Shown here: piece after piece, positions 49,066 to 57,724 of the stretch
Layout: every line of letters starts with the position of its first letter
Position numbering within the stretch: the stretch's first letter is position 1
Assembly (NCBI RefSeq): GCF_900167365.1
Contig: NZ_FUXL01000002.1
Coordinates: 62,001 to 126,000 of the forward strand
Reading direction: 5' to 3'
From: Consotaella salsifontis
GTDB taxonomy: Bacteria > Pseudomonadota > Alphaproteobacteria > Rhizobiales > Rhizobiaceae
DNA: 64,000 nt
Program-made: the position numbers and the translations under genes
The notes under the pieces: model-generated
What the model was told of the DNA's origin: nothing
The model's input: only the letters and a program-made list of their open reading frames with translations
The model's database searches: none

Positions 49066-49962
49066 ATGAAAAAGGCCGTCGGCCTCATGCCCGCGTGCAT
49101 GACCATCTGGAACAGCGATCAGAGCTACTCCAAGCCGAAGATGGAGAAGTATCTCCGCTGGCTGCTCGAGCAGGGCGCACAGTGCCTGTCAATCTGCGGC
49201 AGCACCGGCGAAAACATCACCATGAGCCATGACGAGCAGAAGGAGATCATGGACCATGTGCTCGGCTTCATCGCCGGCGAGGTTCCGGTCTTCTGCGGCA
49301 CCGGCGTCTATCCCACGATGCACACGGTGATGCTCAGCAAGTTCGCCGAGGAGCACGGCGCCGACGGCGTCATGGTCATCCTGCCCTACTACCTGACCCC
49401 CCACAAGAAGGCGGTGATGAATCACTTCCGCGAGCTGCGGCAGAACATCTCCATCCCGATCATGGTCTACAACAACCCCTGGTTCACGGGCTACGAGTTG
49501 ACGCCGCTGGAGGTCAAGACGCTGGTCGACGAAGGCGTGGTCAGCGCCATCAAGGCGGCCCACGGCGATGCCAACCGCGTCCATGAGCTGAAATTCCATT
49601 GCGGCGACAAGCTCGATGTCTTCTACGGGCATGACTATGCGGCAATGGAGGGTCTTCTCGCCGGCGCCGATGGCTGGCTGAGCGGTTTTCCCGCCATTCT
49701 GCCGCGCGCCTGTCGTGACCTGCAAGACATCTGCATCGTCGAGAAGAACGTCGATAAGGCACGCGCCCAGCAGGCCAAGATGCAGCCGTTCATCGACTAC
49801 TTCTTCTATGACAAGGAGGCAGGCGTGCCGCACTGGCAAGAGGTCTGCAAGTACACCTTGACCGCCCAGGGTCTGGATGTCGGCCTGCCGCGCCGGCCGC
49901 TGGGCGACCTGGACGACGCGAACAAGAAGAAGATCGAAAAGCTGCTGGCCGATCTTCTTTAG
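49066..49962 (+). CDS. Dihydrodipicolinate synthase/N-acetylneuraminate lyase family aldolase or dehydratase
   Basis: The 298-residue protein has the class I aldolase features of the DapA family: CGSTGENITMS (44-54, the substrate-carboxylate loop), the catalytic Tyr135 in MVYNNP and the Schiff-base Lys163 in SAIKAAHGD. True DapA is usually in a lysine-biosynthesis context; here the surroundings are transporters and catabolic oxidoreductases, so a pyruvate-forming aldolase or dehydratase acting on an imported acid is more likely. AGGAG is 9 bases before ATG 49066. The exact substrate is unknown. Confidence 0.82.
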   Translation: MKKAVGLMPACMTIWNSDQSYSKPKMEKYLRWLLEQGAQCLSICGSTGENITMSHDEQKEIMDHVLGFIAGEVPVFCGTGVYPTMHTVMLSKFAEEHGADGVMVILPYYLTPHKKAVMNHFRELRQNISIPIMVYNNPWFTGYELTPLEVKTLVDEGVVSAIKAAHGDANRVHELKFHCGDKLDVFYGHDYAAMEGLLAGADGWLSGFPAILPRACRDLQDICIVEKNVDKARAQQAKMQPFIDYFFYDKEAGVPHWQEVCKYTLTAQGLDVGLPRRPLGDLDDANKKKIEKLLADLL

Positions 49963-49976
49963 GACGGCCGAGCATG

Positions 49977-50005
49977 GGTGCCGGCCGCTCATGGACGCCG
50001 GCACC
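49977..50005 (+). terminator. Hairpin after the aldolase gene
   Basis: GGTGCCGGC (49977-49985) pairs with GCCGGCACC (49997-50005), loop of 11 bases, starting 14 bases after the stop. No T-run follows. It probably separates the aldolase transcript from the TRAP operon. Confidence 0.5.
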
Positions 50006-50228
50006 TGTCAAGGCTTGCCGTCAGATGCCCCTTCGGCCGATTGGCTCATGCTTTCGGGGCCGACCGACCCTTGAATTGGCGGATCGGGCATTCTCGTGAA
50101 TTCGTCGCGGCCGATGCATCCGTCGTCGGCCCGGCCTCCATGAATTCCCATGAATCTCATCACACGTCGTCGACGCGGGGAGAGGCGCGGCGTTGCCGGC
50201 CGGCGCGACGAAGCTTCAGGAGGAAAGC

Positions 50229-51242
50229 ATGAAGAATACGGGACGTTTCGGGTTGGCGGCGGTCGTCGCTGGCGCCGCTCTCGCCTTATCCACTCTCGCG
50301 GGGGCCGCCGCGGACAAGGTCATCAAGATCGGCACGGGCATTTCCGAGCAGCACTACCAGTATCACGCCATTCAGGAGTTCAAGAAATACGTCGAGGACA
50401 AATCCGGCGGCCATCTCGGCGTTGAAATCTATCCCAACGCGATGCTTGGCGGCGACCTCGATGTGCTCGAGGCGATCAAGCTCGGCACGGTGCAGATGAA
50501 CGTGCCGACGCCCTCCGTGCTCGGAAACTTCGTCAAGGAATTCCGCCTTCCTGATCTGCCCTACGTCTTCCCGAACGAGGCAGTGGCAAACCGCGTCGCC
50601 GATAGTCCCTGGGCCGAGGAGCTTCTCAAGAAGCTGGAGCCCGTCGGTTTTCGCGGACTGGCGATCGGCGATTTCGGCACGCGCCACATTACCAACCGGG
50701 TGCATCCGATCACCTCGCTCGCGGACCTCAAGGGCCTCAAGCTGAGGGTCATGCAGAACCCGGTCATTCTCGACGTCTTCCGCGCTCTCGGCGCCAATCC
50801 GACGCCGATGGGCTTCGGCGAGGTCTTCTCCGCCCTGCAAACGGGAGCGATCGACGGGCAGGAAAACCCTTATGCCACGATCCTTCTGTCGCGCTTCTAC
50901 GAGGTGCAGCCGTACCTTTCCAACAGCGGGCACATGCACTCCTGGGACGTTTTGATCATCGGCAAGGCGTTCTATGACGGCCTGACGCCGGAGGAGCAGA
51001 AGGTTGTTTCCGAGGGCGCGAAGATCTTCGCCGCCTATGAGCGCAAGGCCTCGAAGGAAAGCGAGACCGAAGCGCTGCAGAAGTTGATTGCGACCGGCAT
51101 CACCTACACCGAAATCTCACCGGAAAATCTCGCGGAGATGCGCAACACCGCCCTGCCTGTGGTGGAGAAGCACGGCAAGGAAATCTCGCCCGAGATGTAC
51201 GACGGCTTGATGAAGGCGATCGACGCAGCGTCGACCAACTGA
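50229..51242 (+). CDS. dctP: TRAP transporter substrate-binding protein (DctP family)
   Basis: The 337-residue protein has a signal peptide (residues 1-27, ending GAAA-DKVI) and the DctP fold: IKIGTGISEQHYQYHAIQEF, FVKEFRLPDLPYVFPNEAVA and the conserved Arg in GLKLRVMQNPV that binds the ligand carboxylate. It binds a carboxylic acid in the periplasm for DctQ/DctM. AGGAGG is 5 bases before ATG 50229. It is the first gene of a dctPQM set on the same strand; the substrate is unknown. Confidence 0.92.
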   Translation: MKNTGRFGLAAVVAGAALALSTLAGAAADKVIKIGTGISEQHYQYHAIQEFKKYVEDKSGGHLGVEIYPNAMLGGDLDVLEAIKLGTVQMNVPTPSVLGNFVKEFRLPDLPYVFPNEAVANRVADSPWAEELLKKLEPVGFRGLAIGDFGTRHITNRVHPITSLADLKGLKLRVMQNPVILDVFRALGANPTPMGFGEVFSALQTGAIDGQENPYATILLSRFYEVQPYLSNSGHMHSWDVLIIGKAFYDGLTPEEQKVVSEGAKIFAAYERKASKESETEALQKLIATGITYTEISPENLAEMRNTALPVVEKHGKEISPEMYDGLMKAIDAASTN

Positions 51243-51427
51243 GCCGCGTTTCGTCCGATCCCATTGGACCAATCAAGGCGCACCGGCGAAGCGTTTGCCG
51301 ATGCGCGCGGGCAGAGGAAGACGGTGCGCCCGCCCCCGTGTCCAACTGAAAGGCCAACGCGGCCAATGCCGGCGTCGCCCCATGGCGGCGGAAAAGAACA
51401 ACGACTTCGCGCGGGGAGGTGCGAAGA

Positions 51428-51922
51428 ATGGTCCGCAAGTTTCTTTCCCATACCGATAAGATTGAGGAGACGCTGAGCGTTCTCCTCTTCCTCGCGCTCG
51501 TCGTGCTTTGCTTCATGCAGGTGCTTTTCAGGTTTTTCCTGAACTTCTCCCTGTCATGGACAGAGGAGCTGGCGAATTATGATTTCATCCTGCTCATCTA
51601 CGTTTCGTGCAGCCTGGCCATTCTGCGAGGTGCGCATGTCCGCGTCGAGATTATCGACGCGCTTGTGACGGGCGTCGCAAAGTACGTGCTCGACCAAATC
51701 CTCGATCTCATCTGGACCATCTTCATCTTCGCCGTCGGTTATTACGGCATCGGCATCATGCGGGATGCGTTCCTGGTCGAGAAGACCACTCCGGCCCTGG
51801 ATTGGCCCTACGGTGCCGTCTACGCGATCGTGCCCGCGACCTTCTTCCTCATGACCGTGAGACTGCTCCAGCGCATGGTGCAGCGCCATCGCGCCTGGGT
51901 CACGAACCACGAGAACATTTAG
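51428..51922 (+). CDS. dctQ: TRAP transporter small membrane subunit (DctQ family)
   Basis: The 164-residue protein has four membrane spans (about 15-36, 48-66, 85-108 and 128-146) and the DctQ marker FSLSWTEELANYDFILLIYVS. The start ATG 51428 is supported by GGGGAGG 8 bases upstream; a GTG at 51419 overlaps that site. It pairs with DctM in sodium-coupled uptake. The 185-base gap after dctP holds no gene. Confidence 0.9.
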   Translation: MVRKFLSHTDKIEETLSVLLFLALVVLCFMQVLFRFFLNFSLSWTEELANYDFILLIYVSCSLAILRGAHVRVEIIDALVTGVAKYVLDQILDLIWTIFIFAVGYYGIGIMRDAFLVEKTTPALDWPYGAVYAIVPATFFLMTVRLLQRMVQRHRAWVTNHENI

Positions 51923-51938
51923 GCGCGGAGGCTTTCCC

Positions 51939-53222
51939 ATGAGTGGCACCACCATCATGTTGGGGACGTTCTTCGTCCTCCTCTTTCTCGGCATGCCCAT
52001 CGCGATCACCATCGGGATCTCGACCGCGCTGGCCCTGATGGTCAGCGGCATGCCCATCGCCTTCATTTCCCAGCTTGCCTTCTCCTCCCTCGACAGCTTC
52101 GTCTTCCTGGCGATCCCGCTCTTCATCATGGCGGGATACGTCATGGAGGTGGGCGGGCTTTCACGGCGCATCGTCGATTTCGCGTCGAGCCTGATCGGCA
52201 GGGTCACGGGCGGGCTCGGTATCGTCACGGTGCTCGCCTGCATGTTCTTCGCCGCGATCTCCGGCTCGTCCCCGGCAACCGTGGCGGCCATCGGAACGAT
52301 GATGATCCCGTCCATGGTGCGACGCGGCTACGATGCGAACTTCGCCGGCGGCCTCACCGCCTGCGCGGGCTCTCTCGGCATCATGATCCCGCCGTCCATT
52401 CCGATGATCGTCTATGCCATCAGCGCCGATCTTTCGATCGGCAAGATGTTCGTCGCCGGCGTCGTGCCCGGCGCGCTCATCGGCGCCGGTCTCATTGCCG
52501 TCGCCTTTTTTCTGGCGCTCCGGCGGGGATACAAGGGGTCCGACCAGCCCTTCTCCTGGAGGAGGGTCGCGCGGACGGGCTGGGACGGCAAATGGGCGCT
52601 GCTGACGCCGATCGTCGTCCTGGGCGGCATCTACTCCGGCGTGTTCACGCCGACCGAGGCCGCCTGTGTGACGGTGGTCTACACCCTCATCGTATCCCTG
52701 TTCATCTACAAGGACATGCGGCTGCGGGACCTTTACGTCATCACCTCGCGCTCGGCGATGACGACCGGCACGGTGATGATCATCCTCGGCTTCGCCATGG
52801 CCTTCGCCCGTTATCTGACGATCATGCAAGTGCCCAACGAGGTGGCCGAGTTCATCCTGCAGATCACGGACAACCCGACGGTGATCATGCTCATGTTCGT
52901 GGTGATGATCTTCATCACCGGCATGTTCATGGACACGACGGCGCAAATCCTGATCTACACGCCGCTCTTGCTGCCGGTGCTCGTGAAGCTCGGCGTCGAT
53001 CCCTATCATTTCGGCATCATCCTGATCGTCGGCACGGAGCTCGGCCTCATCACGCCGCCGGTGGGCGTCAACGTCTTCATCGCCAAGACGATCAGTGGCA
53101 CTCGGCTCGTCGACCTCGCCTTGTCGATCATCCCGTTCGTCGCCAGCATGCTCATCATCCAGATACTGATGGTGTTCCTGCCACAGATCGTCACCTTCGT
53201 CCCCAATCTGCTCTACCCGTGA
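51939..53222 (+). CDS. dctM: TRAP transporter large membrane subunit (DctM family)
   Basis: The 427-residue polytopic protein has the DctM signatures FLGMPIAITIGISTALALMV, FAAISGSSPATVAAIGTMM, GSLGIMIPPSIPMIVYAI and LGLITPPVGVNVFIAKTISG. It is the ion-coupled permease of the TRAP system. GGAGG stands 7 bases before the ATG, and the gene follows dctQ by 16 bases. With the tripartite transporter upstream, the region holds two independent binding-protein-dependent carboxylate importers. Confidence 0.95.
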   Translation: MSGTTIMLGTFFVLLFLGMPIAITIGISTALALMVSGMPIAFISQLAFSSLDSFVFLAIPLFIMAGYVMEVGGLSRRIVDFASSLIGRVTGGLGIVTVLACMFFAAISGSSPATVAAIGTMMIPSMVRRGYDANFAGGLTACAGSLGIMIPPSIPMIVYAISADLSIGKMFVAGVVPGALIGAGLIAVAFFLALRRGYKGSDQPFSWRRVARTGWDGKWALLTPIVVLGGIYSGVFTPTEAACVTVVYTLIVSLFIYKDMRLRDLYVITSRSAMTTGTVMIILGFAMAFARYLTIMQVPNEVAEFILQITDNPTVIMLMFVVMIFITGMFMDTTAQILIYTPLLLPVLVKLGVDPYHFGIILIVGTELGLITPPVGVNVFIAKTISGTRLVDLALSIIPFVASMLIIQILMVFLPQIVTFVPNLLYP

Positions 53223-53350
53223 ACGGGTTCAGTCCTCCGTGGAGTCGTCTCGCGGAGGGCCCAAGGCTGGCGCGATTAGCGCTTTTCCTCACAAACATGG
53301 CCTTGCCGATCTCGGGCAAGACCGCGTTGAAACCATGGAAGAAAGACATC

Positions 53351-56320
53351 ATGGGCTCCCACCTTCTCGGCGGCGTTGCTCAGCCGGCCCCTGCATCACG
53401 CGATCTCGAAGAACTCGCCCGCTTGATCCGGGGCAGGGTGTCGACCGACAGTATCAGCCGCACGGTCTTTGCCACCGATGCCTCGGCCTATCGCGAGCCG
53501 CCCATTGGCGTCGTCGTGCCGGAGGATAAGGTCGATCTCGTCACGATCGTGCGCTTTGCCGCCGAGCACGGGCTGGCGCTGATCCCGCGCGGCGCCGGCA
53601 CGTCGCTGGCGGGCCAGGTCGTCGGCTCCGGCCTCGTCGTCGACATGCGCAGGTTCGATCGCATCCTGGAAGTCAACGCGGCCGAGCACTGGGTGCGCGT
53701 CGAGCCGAGCGTGATCCGCAACAGCCTCAACGAGGCTCTGCTGCCCCACGGGCTGCTCTTCGGCCCGGAAACGAGCACGGCCAACCGTGCCGTGATCGGC
53801 GGCATGATCGGCAACAATTCCTGCGGCGCTCATTCGATCGTCTGGGGCTCCACCCGCGACAACCTGCTTTCGGTGAATGCCATTCTCTCCGATGGCAGCG
53901 AGGCCGTGTTCAAGGCCCTCTCCCCCGAGGAGTTCCACCGCAAGCGGGCCCTGCCCACTCGTGAGGGCGATATCTATCAGACGATTTTCAAGGAATTATC
54001 GGATCCCGTCCGGCGCCAGCGCATCATCGAGGAATACCCGAAGCCCTCGATCAAGCGCCGCAACAACGGCTATGCGATCGACCTCCTTCTGCGCTCCAAC
54101 GTCTTCACGCCGGGCGGTCCGGACTTCAACATGGCGACCGTTGTCGCCGGATCGGAAGGAACGCTGTGCCTCGTCACGGAGGCCAGGCTCGCGCTGGTGC
54201 CCCTGCCCCCGCCGGTGACGGGCTGTGTCGCGATGCACTTCGACGATACGATCGAGTCTTTGAAGGCCACGCTGATTGCCCGGAAATACGATCCGACGAG
54301 CTGCGAGCTGATCGGCGAGTTTCACGTCCAGCAGGCGATCGCCAACAACAGGGAGAACCCGCACAACGTCATTGGGCAGTCGAGCCGCTGGATCGAGGGA
54401 GCCCCGAAATCGATCATCGTCGTGGAACTCGTCGGCGACAGCCGAGAGGAGATCGAGACGCGTGCGGGCGCCATGGTCGCCGAGCTCAGGGAAAGGCGGA
54501 TGGGCTATGCTTGGCCGCTGTTCTTTGGCGAGGATGTCGATCGCATCTGGACCTTGCGCCGTTCTCTCGGCGGTATCAACAGCTCCAGGCCCGGCGATGT
54601 GAAGCCCTTCGAGGTCATCGAGGATTGCGCCGTCGATATCGAGGATCAGCCGGAATATGTGCGCCGTCTCGAGGAGATACTCCACCGCGAGGGCGTCCAG
54701 TTCACCCATTCCGCTCACGCCGGCGACGGCGAGCTCCACACCATTCTCTTCGTCAACTACAAGACCTCGCAAGGCGTGGCGCTCGTGCGCCGCGTGCTCG
54801 AACAGGTGGTCGAGCTGATCAAGAGCTTCAGAGGCTCGCTCTGCGGCGAACATGGCGATGGCCGTCTGCGGGCGGAATTTCTCCCCCGTCTCATCGGGCA
54901 GGACAATTACGACCTGTGTTGCCGGATCAAAGCCGCCTTCGACCCGGCGGGCATCCTCAATCCCGGCAAGATCGTTCATGCGCCGCGCATGGATGTGTCG
55001 CTGCGCTACAAGCCGGACGCACCGACGCCGGACATCGCCACCGTCTTCGACTGGAGCCGTGACCTCGGCATCATCCGTGCGGTGGAGCGATGCAGCGGCA
55101 TCGGCGAATGCAAGAAGGTCACGAGCGGGCTGATGTGCCCGAGCTATATGGCAACGCGCGAGGAGAAAGATTCCACGCGGGCGCGCGCCAATGTTCTGCG
55201 CGAATTTCTCACCAACTCGCCCAAGGAAAACCGGTTCGATCACGCCGAGATCAAGGAGATCCTGGATCTTTGCCTTTCCTGCAAGGGCTGCAAGAGCGAG
55301 TGCCCGGCCACCGTCGACATGGCGAAGCTCAAGGCCGAATTCCTTCAACACTACCACGACGCGCACCGTCCACCGCTTCGCGCGCAGTTGATTTCATCCT
55401 TCGCGCCGATGATGCGCGCCGCGTCCCATGTCGCGCCGATCTTCAACTATCTCGCCACGCAGGAGCCGTTTTCCGGTCTGTTCAAGTCCATCGCCGGCTT
55501 CGCGCGCGACCGTTCGATGCCTGAGATTTCGCGTCCAACGCTGACCCGTTGGGCGCGGCGGCATCCTGACAGCGCATCGCTTGGCGTCCGCCGCGTTCAT
55601 CTCTTCTGCGATGAATTCACCGATCTCAACGACGCCCACGTGGGAATCGCCGCGATGCAGCTGTTGAGGCATCTCGGCTACGACGTCCGACTCGTGCGCC
55701 CTGGACAGAGCGGCCGCGCGATGATCTCGCAGGGTTTCCTCAGGCGCGCGAAGGCTTGCGCCGAGCGCAATGTCATGGCGCTGAGGGACGAGGTGAGCAA
55801 GGAGGCGCCGCTGATTGCCATCGAACCCTCGGCCATCGCGTGCTTCAAGGACGAATATGCCGATCTCGTCGACGCCGAACTGCGGCAGGATGCCCGCTCG
55901 CTGGCCGCGCACAGCTTGATGTTCGAGGAATTCATTGCCCGCGAGATGGATCGCGGCGCCATCTCCGCCGACGCCTTCACCGACGAGGCTCGGCGGGTGC
56001 GTGTTCATGTCCATTGCCATCAGAAATCGCTGTCGTCGCCACAGATCGTGAGGCGCGTCCTCTCGCTGCCGCGAAACTACGACGTTGCGGAAATCCCCAG
56101 CGGCTGCTGCGGCATGGCCGGCGCCTTCGGCTACGAAAAGGAGCACTACGCGCTGTCGATGCGGATCGGCGAGCAGGTGTTGCTGCCCGCCGTGCGCGCC
56201 GAGGACGAGACGACGATCATCGCCGCCTCCGGCACCAGTTGCCGCCACCAGATCAAGGATGGCACGGGACGGCGCGCCCGGCACACGGCGGAAGTCCTTT
56301 ACGAGGCGCTGAAGCGGTAA
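53351..56320 (+). CDS. FAD-linked 2-hydroxyacid dehydrogenase with 4Fe-4S and CCG domains (YdiJ type)
   Basis: The 989-residue protein joins a PCMH-type FAD domain (PRGAGTSLAGQVVGSG at about 80-95), an FAD-oxidase C-terminal domain, two 4Fe-4S motifs (CSGIGECKKVTSG with GLMCPSYMATREEK near 581; CLSCKGCKSECPATVDMAKL near 640) and a C-terminal CCG region (HCHQKSL near 884, SGCCGMAG near 917). This is the GlcD-GlcF fusion architecture of YdiJ, a D-2-hydroxyglutarate dehydrogenase in E. coli. It may oxidise a 2-hydroxyacid made from the imported substrate. The start is uncertain: an in-frame ATG exists at 53299. Confidence 0.87.
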   Translation: MGSHLLGGVAQPAPASRDLEELARLIRGRVSTDSISRTVFATDASAYREPPIGVVVPEDKVDLVTIVRFAAEHGLALIPRGAGTSLAGQVVGSGLVVDMRRFDRILEVNAAEHWVRVEPSVIRNSLNEALLPHGLLFGPETSTANRAVIGGMIGNNSCGAHSIVWGSTRDNLLSVNAILSDGSEAVFKALSPEEFHRKRALPTREGDIYQTIFKELSDPVRRQRIIEEYPKPSIKRRNNGYAIDLLLRSNVFTPGGPDFNMATVVAGSEGTLCLVTEARLALVPLPPPVTGCVAMHFDDTIESLKATLIARKYDPTSCELIGEFHVQQAIANNRENPHNVIGQSSRWIEGAPKSIIVVELVGDSREEIETRAGAMVAELRERRMGYAWPLFFGEDVDRIWTLRRSLGGINSSRPGDVKPFEVIEDCAVDIEDQPEYVRRLEEILHREGVQFTHSAHAGDGELHTILFVNYKTSQGVALVRRVLEQVVELIKSFRGSLCGEHGDGRLRAEFLPRLIGQDNYDLCCRIKAAFDPAGILNPGKIVHAPRMDVSLRYKPDAPTPDIATVFDWSRDLGIIRAVERCSGIGECKKVTSGLMCPSYMATREEKDSTRARANVLREFLTNSPKENRFDHAEIKEILDLCLSCKGCKSECPATVDMAKLKAEFLQHYHDAHRPPLRAQLISSFAPMMRAASHVAPIFNYLATQEPFSGLFKSIAGFARDRSMPEISRPTLTRWARRHPDSASLGVRRVHLFCDEFTDLNDAHVGIAAMQLLRHLGYDVRLVRPGQSGRAMISQGFLRRAKACAERNVMALRDEVSKEAPLIAIEPSAIACFKDEYADLVDAELRQDARSLAAHSLMFEEFIAREMDRGAISADAFTDEARRVRVHVHCHQKSLSSPQIVRRVLSLPRNYDVAEIPSGCCGMAGAFGYEKEHYALSMRIGEQVLLPAVRAEDETTIIAASGTSCRHQIKDGTGRRARHTAEVLYEALKR

Positions 56321-56774
56321 CGCCGCGTCCTTAAGCGTCGGCGCGAGGGCAGTTCTCTCCCTGGTGTGCTTCCCTCCGGTTTCGCCTTCAACGAAAGAGC
56401 GAAATCAGAGTGGGCACGAGCGAAGCGCAATGATGCGCCCATCGCTCTGTGCCCCCTGCCATGCCGCGCCGCTCTTCTCCATCCTGGTTCGACTGACTTT
56501 TTTCCCGCCGGACAAAGCCGCATATCCCTATGTTTCTTAAACATATTCTTGGTCTCGTTTCAGGTATCTGACGCCGAACGAGCATTCGATGTCTCCCTTC
56601 TGACAGCGCTTCCCGGCGCACCGCATATCCTCCCAGCATCGACGAAGCAGTTTGTCGCTGCCGGGAGGGCGCAATGGAATTGCTGAGGGCATCTGCGAGC
56701 GGTCAGCTCGCCTGGCTTGGAGCGGCACTTCCGGCGAGACCGGCGCCTTCCGCTTCCTGCGCGAGCTGGTGATC
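56321..56774. other. Structured region between the dehydrogenase and hydrogenase-like operons
   Basis: This 454-base gap contains a nested, bulged hairpin (56412-56454), a T6 run at about 56498-56503, a TATGTTT/AAACATA palindrome (56529-56545) in an AT-rich patch, and a 32-codon open frame with a good ribosome-binding site (56674-56772). It probably holds the end of the dehydrogenase transcript and the promoter and leader of the hydrogenase-like operon. I see no tRNA. Confidence 0.5.
56529..56545. promoter_or_regulatory. Palindrome upstream of the hydrogenase-like operon
   Basis: TATGTTT (56529-56535), three bases, AAACATA (56539-56545) is a perfect palindrome within an AT-rich window of otherwise GC-rich DNA, about 230 bases before the first hydrogenase-like gene. 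It could be an operator. It does not fit the FNR consensus TTGAT-N4-ATCAA. Confidence 0.4.
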
Positions 56775-57206
56775 ATGCTCGCCTCGTTCCGGGAACTGGC
56801 GGTCAAATCGCCCTGGATCTATCGGATCAACGCCGGCTCCTGCAACGGCTGCGACGTGGAGATGGCGACCTGCGCGCTCATCCCGCGCTACGACATCGAG
56901 CGCCTGGGCTGCCAGTATTGCGGCAGCCCGCGTCACGCCGACATCGTCCTCATCTCGGGGCCTCTCACCCGGCGCGTGCTCGATGCCGCGCGCCGCGTCT
57001 TCGACGAGATTCCCGATCCGAAAGTGACGGTGGCGGTCGGCGTCTGCCCGATCTCGGGCGGCATCTTCCGCGAGAGCTACGCCGTCCTTGCCCCCATCGA
57101 CCAGTACTTCCCCGTCGACGTCAACGTGCCCGGCTGCCCGCCTCGCCCCCAGGCCATCATCGAGGGCGTCGCCGAGGCCATCGAGGTCTGGCGCCAAAGG
57201 CTCTGA
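56775..57206 (+). CDS. [NiFe]-hydrogenase-type small subunit (NuoB/EchC-like)
   Basis: The 143-residue protein has the proximal-cluster motif GSCNGCDVEM (Cys23, Cys26), then GVCPISGG (Cys91) and PGCPPRP (Cys121), the four ligands of the 4Fe-4S cluster nearest the active site in group 4 hydrogenases and NuoB. The CNGCD form, rather than the CC form of complex I NuoB, is the hydrogenase type. Extra cysteines occur at 33, 46 and 49. ATG 56775 lacks a strong ribosome-binding site of its own and follows a short open frame by 2 bases. It is the first subunit of a four-gene set. Confidence 0.85.
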   Translation: MLASFRELAVKSPWIYRINAGSCNGCDVEMATCALIPRYDIERLGCQYCGSPRHADIVLISGPLTRRVLDAARRVFDEIPDPKVTVAVGVCPISGGIFRESYAVLAPIDQYFPVDVNVPGCPPRPQAIIEGVAEAIEVWRQRL

Positions 57207-57220
57207 CAAGGACAGACCTC

Positions 57221-57724
57221 ATGAACTTCCTCGCCCTCTTCGCCCGAAATCTCACGAAAGGTCCCTACACAGAGCCCTTCCCGTTCGCGCCCGCGCCGAC
57301 GGCCAAACGCTTTCGCGGCAAGATCGAGTTCGATGCGGAAACCTGTGAGGGCTGCCGCCTGTGCGAGCGCGTCTGCCCCGCCGGCGCCATCCGCATGACC
57401 AGGACCGCCGAGGGCATGACCTTCGACTGCTGGCACGATAGCTGCGTGTTCTGCGGCAACTGCGAATTCCACTGCCCGACGAAGTCGATCCACCAAACCG
57501 CCGATTGGCACCTCGCCCATACGCAGGACCAGAAGTTCCTCATGGTCGAGCACGCTCTCATACCGAACCAGATCTGCGCCGAATGCGGAAAGGAAGCTCT
57601 CGCAACGGCCCCGGCGACCCGGACCGTCACTCCTCCCCTTTCCCCGACCGAGACCCAGCACCTCAAGGCCCTTTGCCCGAAATGCCGCGCGAAGTTCATC
57701 CGCGCCAGAAAGGCCGCAGCATGA
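57221..57724 (+). CDS. Double 4Fe-4S electron-transfer subunit (EchF/HycF/NuoI-like) with C-terminal Cys pairs
   Basis: The 167-residue protein has two full ferredoxin motifs: Cys42, 45, 48, 52 (CEGCRLCERVCP) and Cys75, 78, 81, 85 (CVFCGNCEFHCP). A C-terminal extension carries CAEC (119, 122) and CPKC (152, 155), resembling a zinc ribbon, which NuoI lacks. It should pass electrons between the small subunit and outside partners. It starts 14 bases after the small-subunit stop, and its stop overlaps the NuoC-like start by 4 bases. Confidence 0.87.
   Translation: MNFLALFARNLTKGPYTEPFPFAPAPTAKRFRGKIEFDAETCEGCRLCERVCPAGAIRMTRTAEGMTFDCWHDSCVFCGNCEFHCPTKSIHQTADWHLAHTQDQKFLMVEHALIPNQICAECGKEALATAPATRTVTPPLSPTETQHLKALCPKCRAKFIRARKAAA

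Noticed and set aside
49066-49962. Calling the aldolase-family gene dapA
   Set aside because: The catalytic residues fit the whole family, and the context of carboxylate transporters and redox enzymes argues against lysine biosynthesis.
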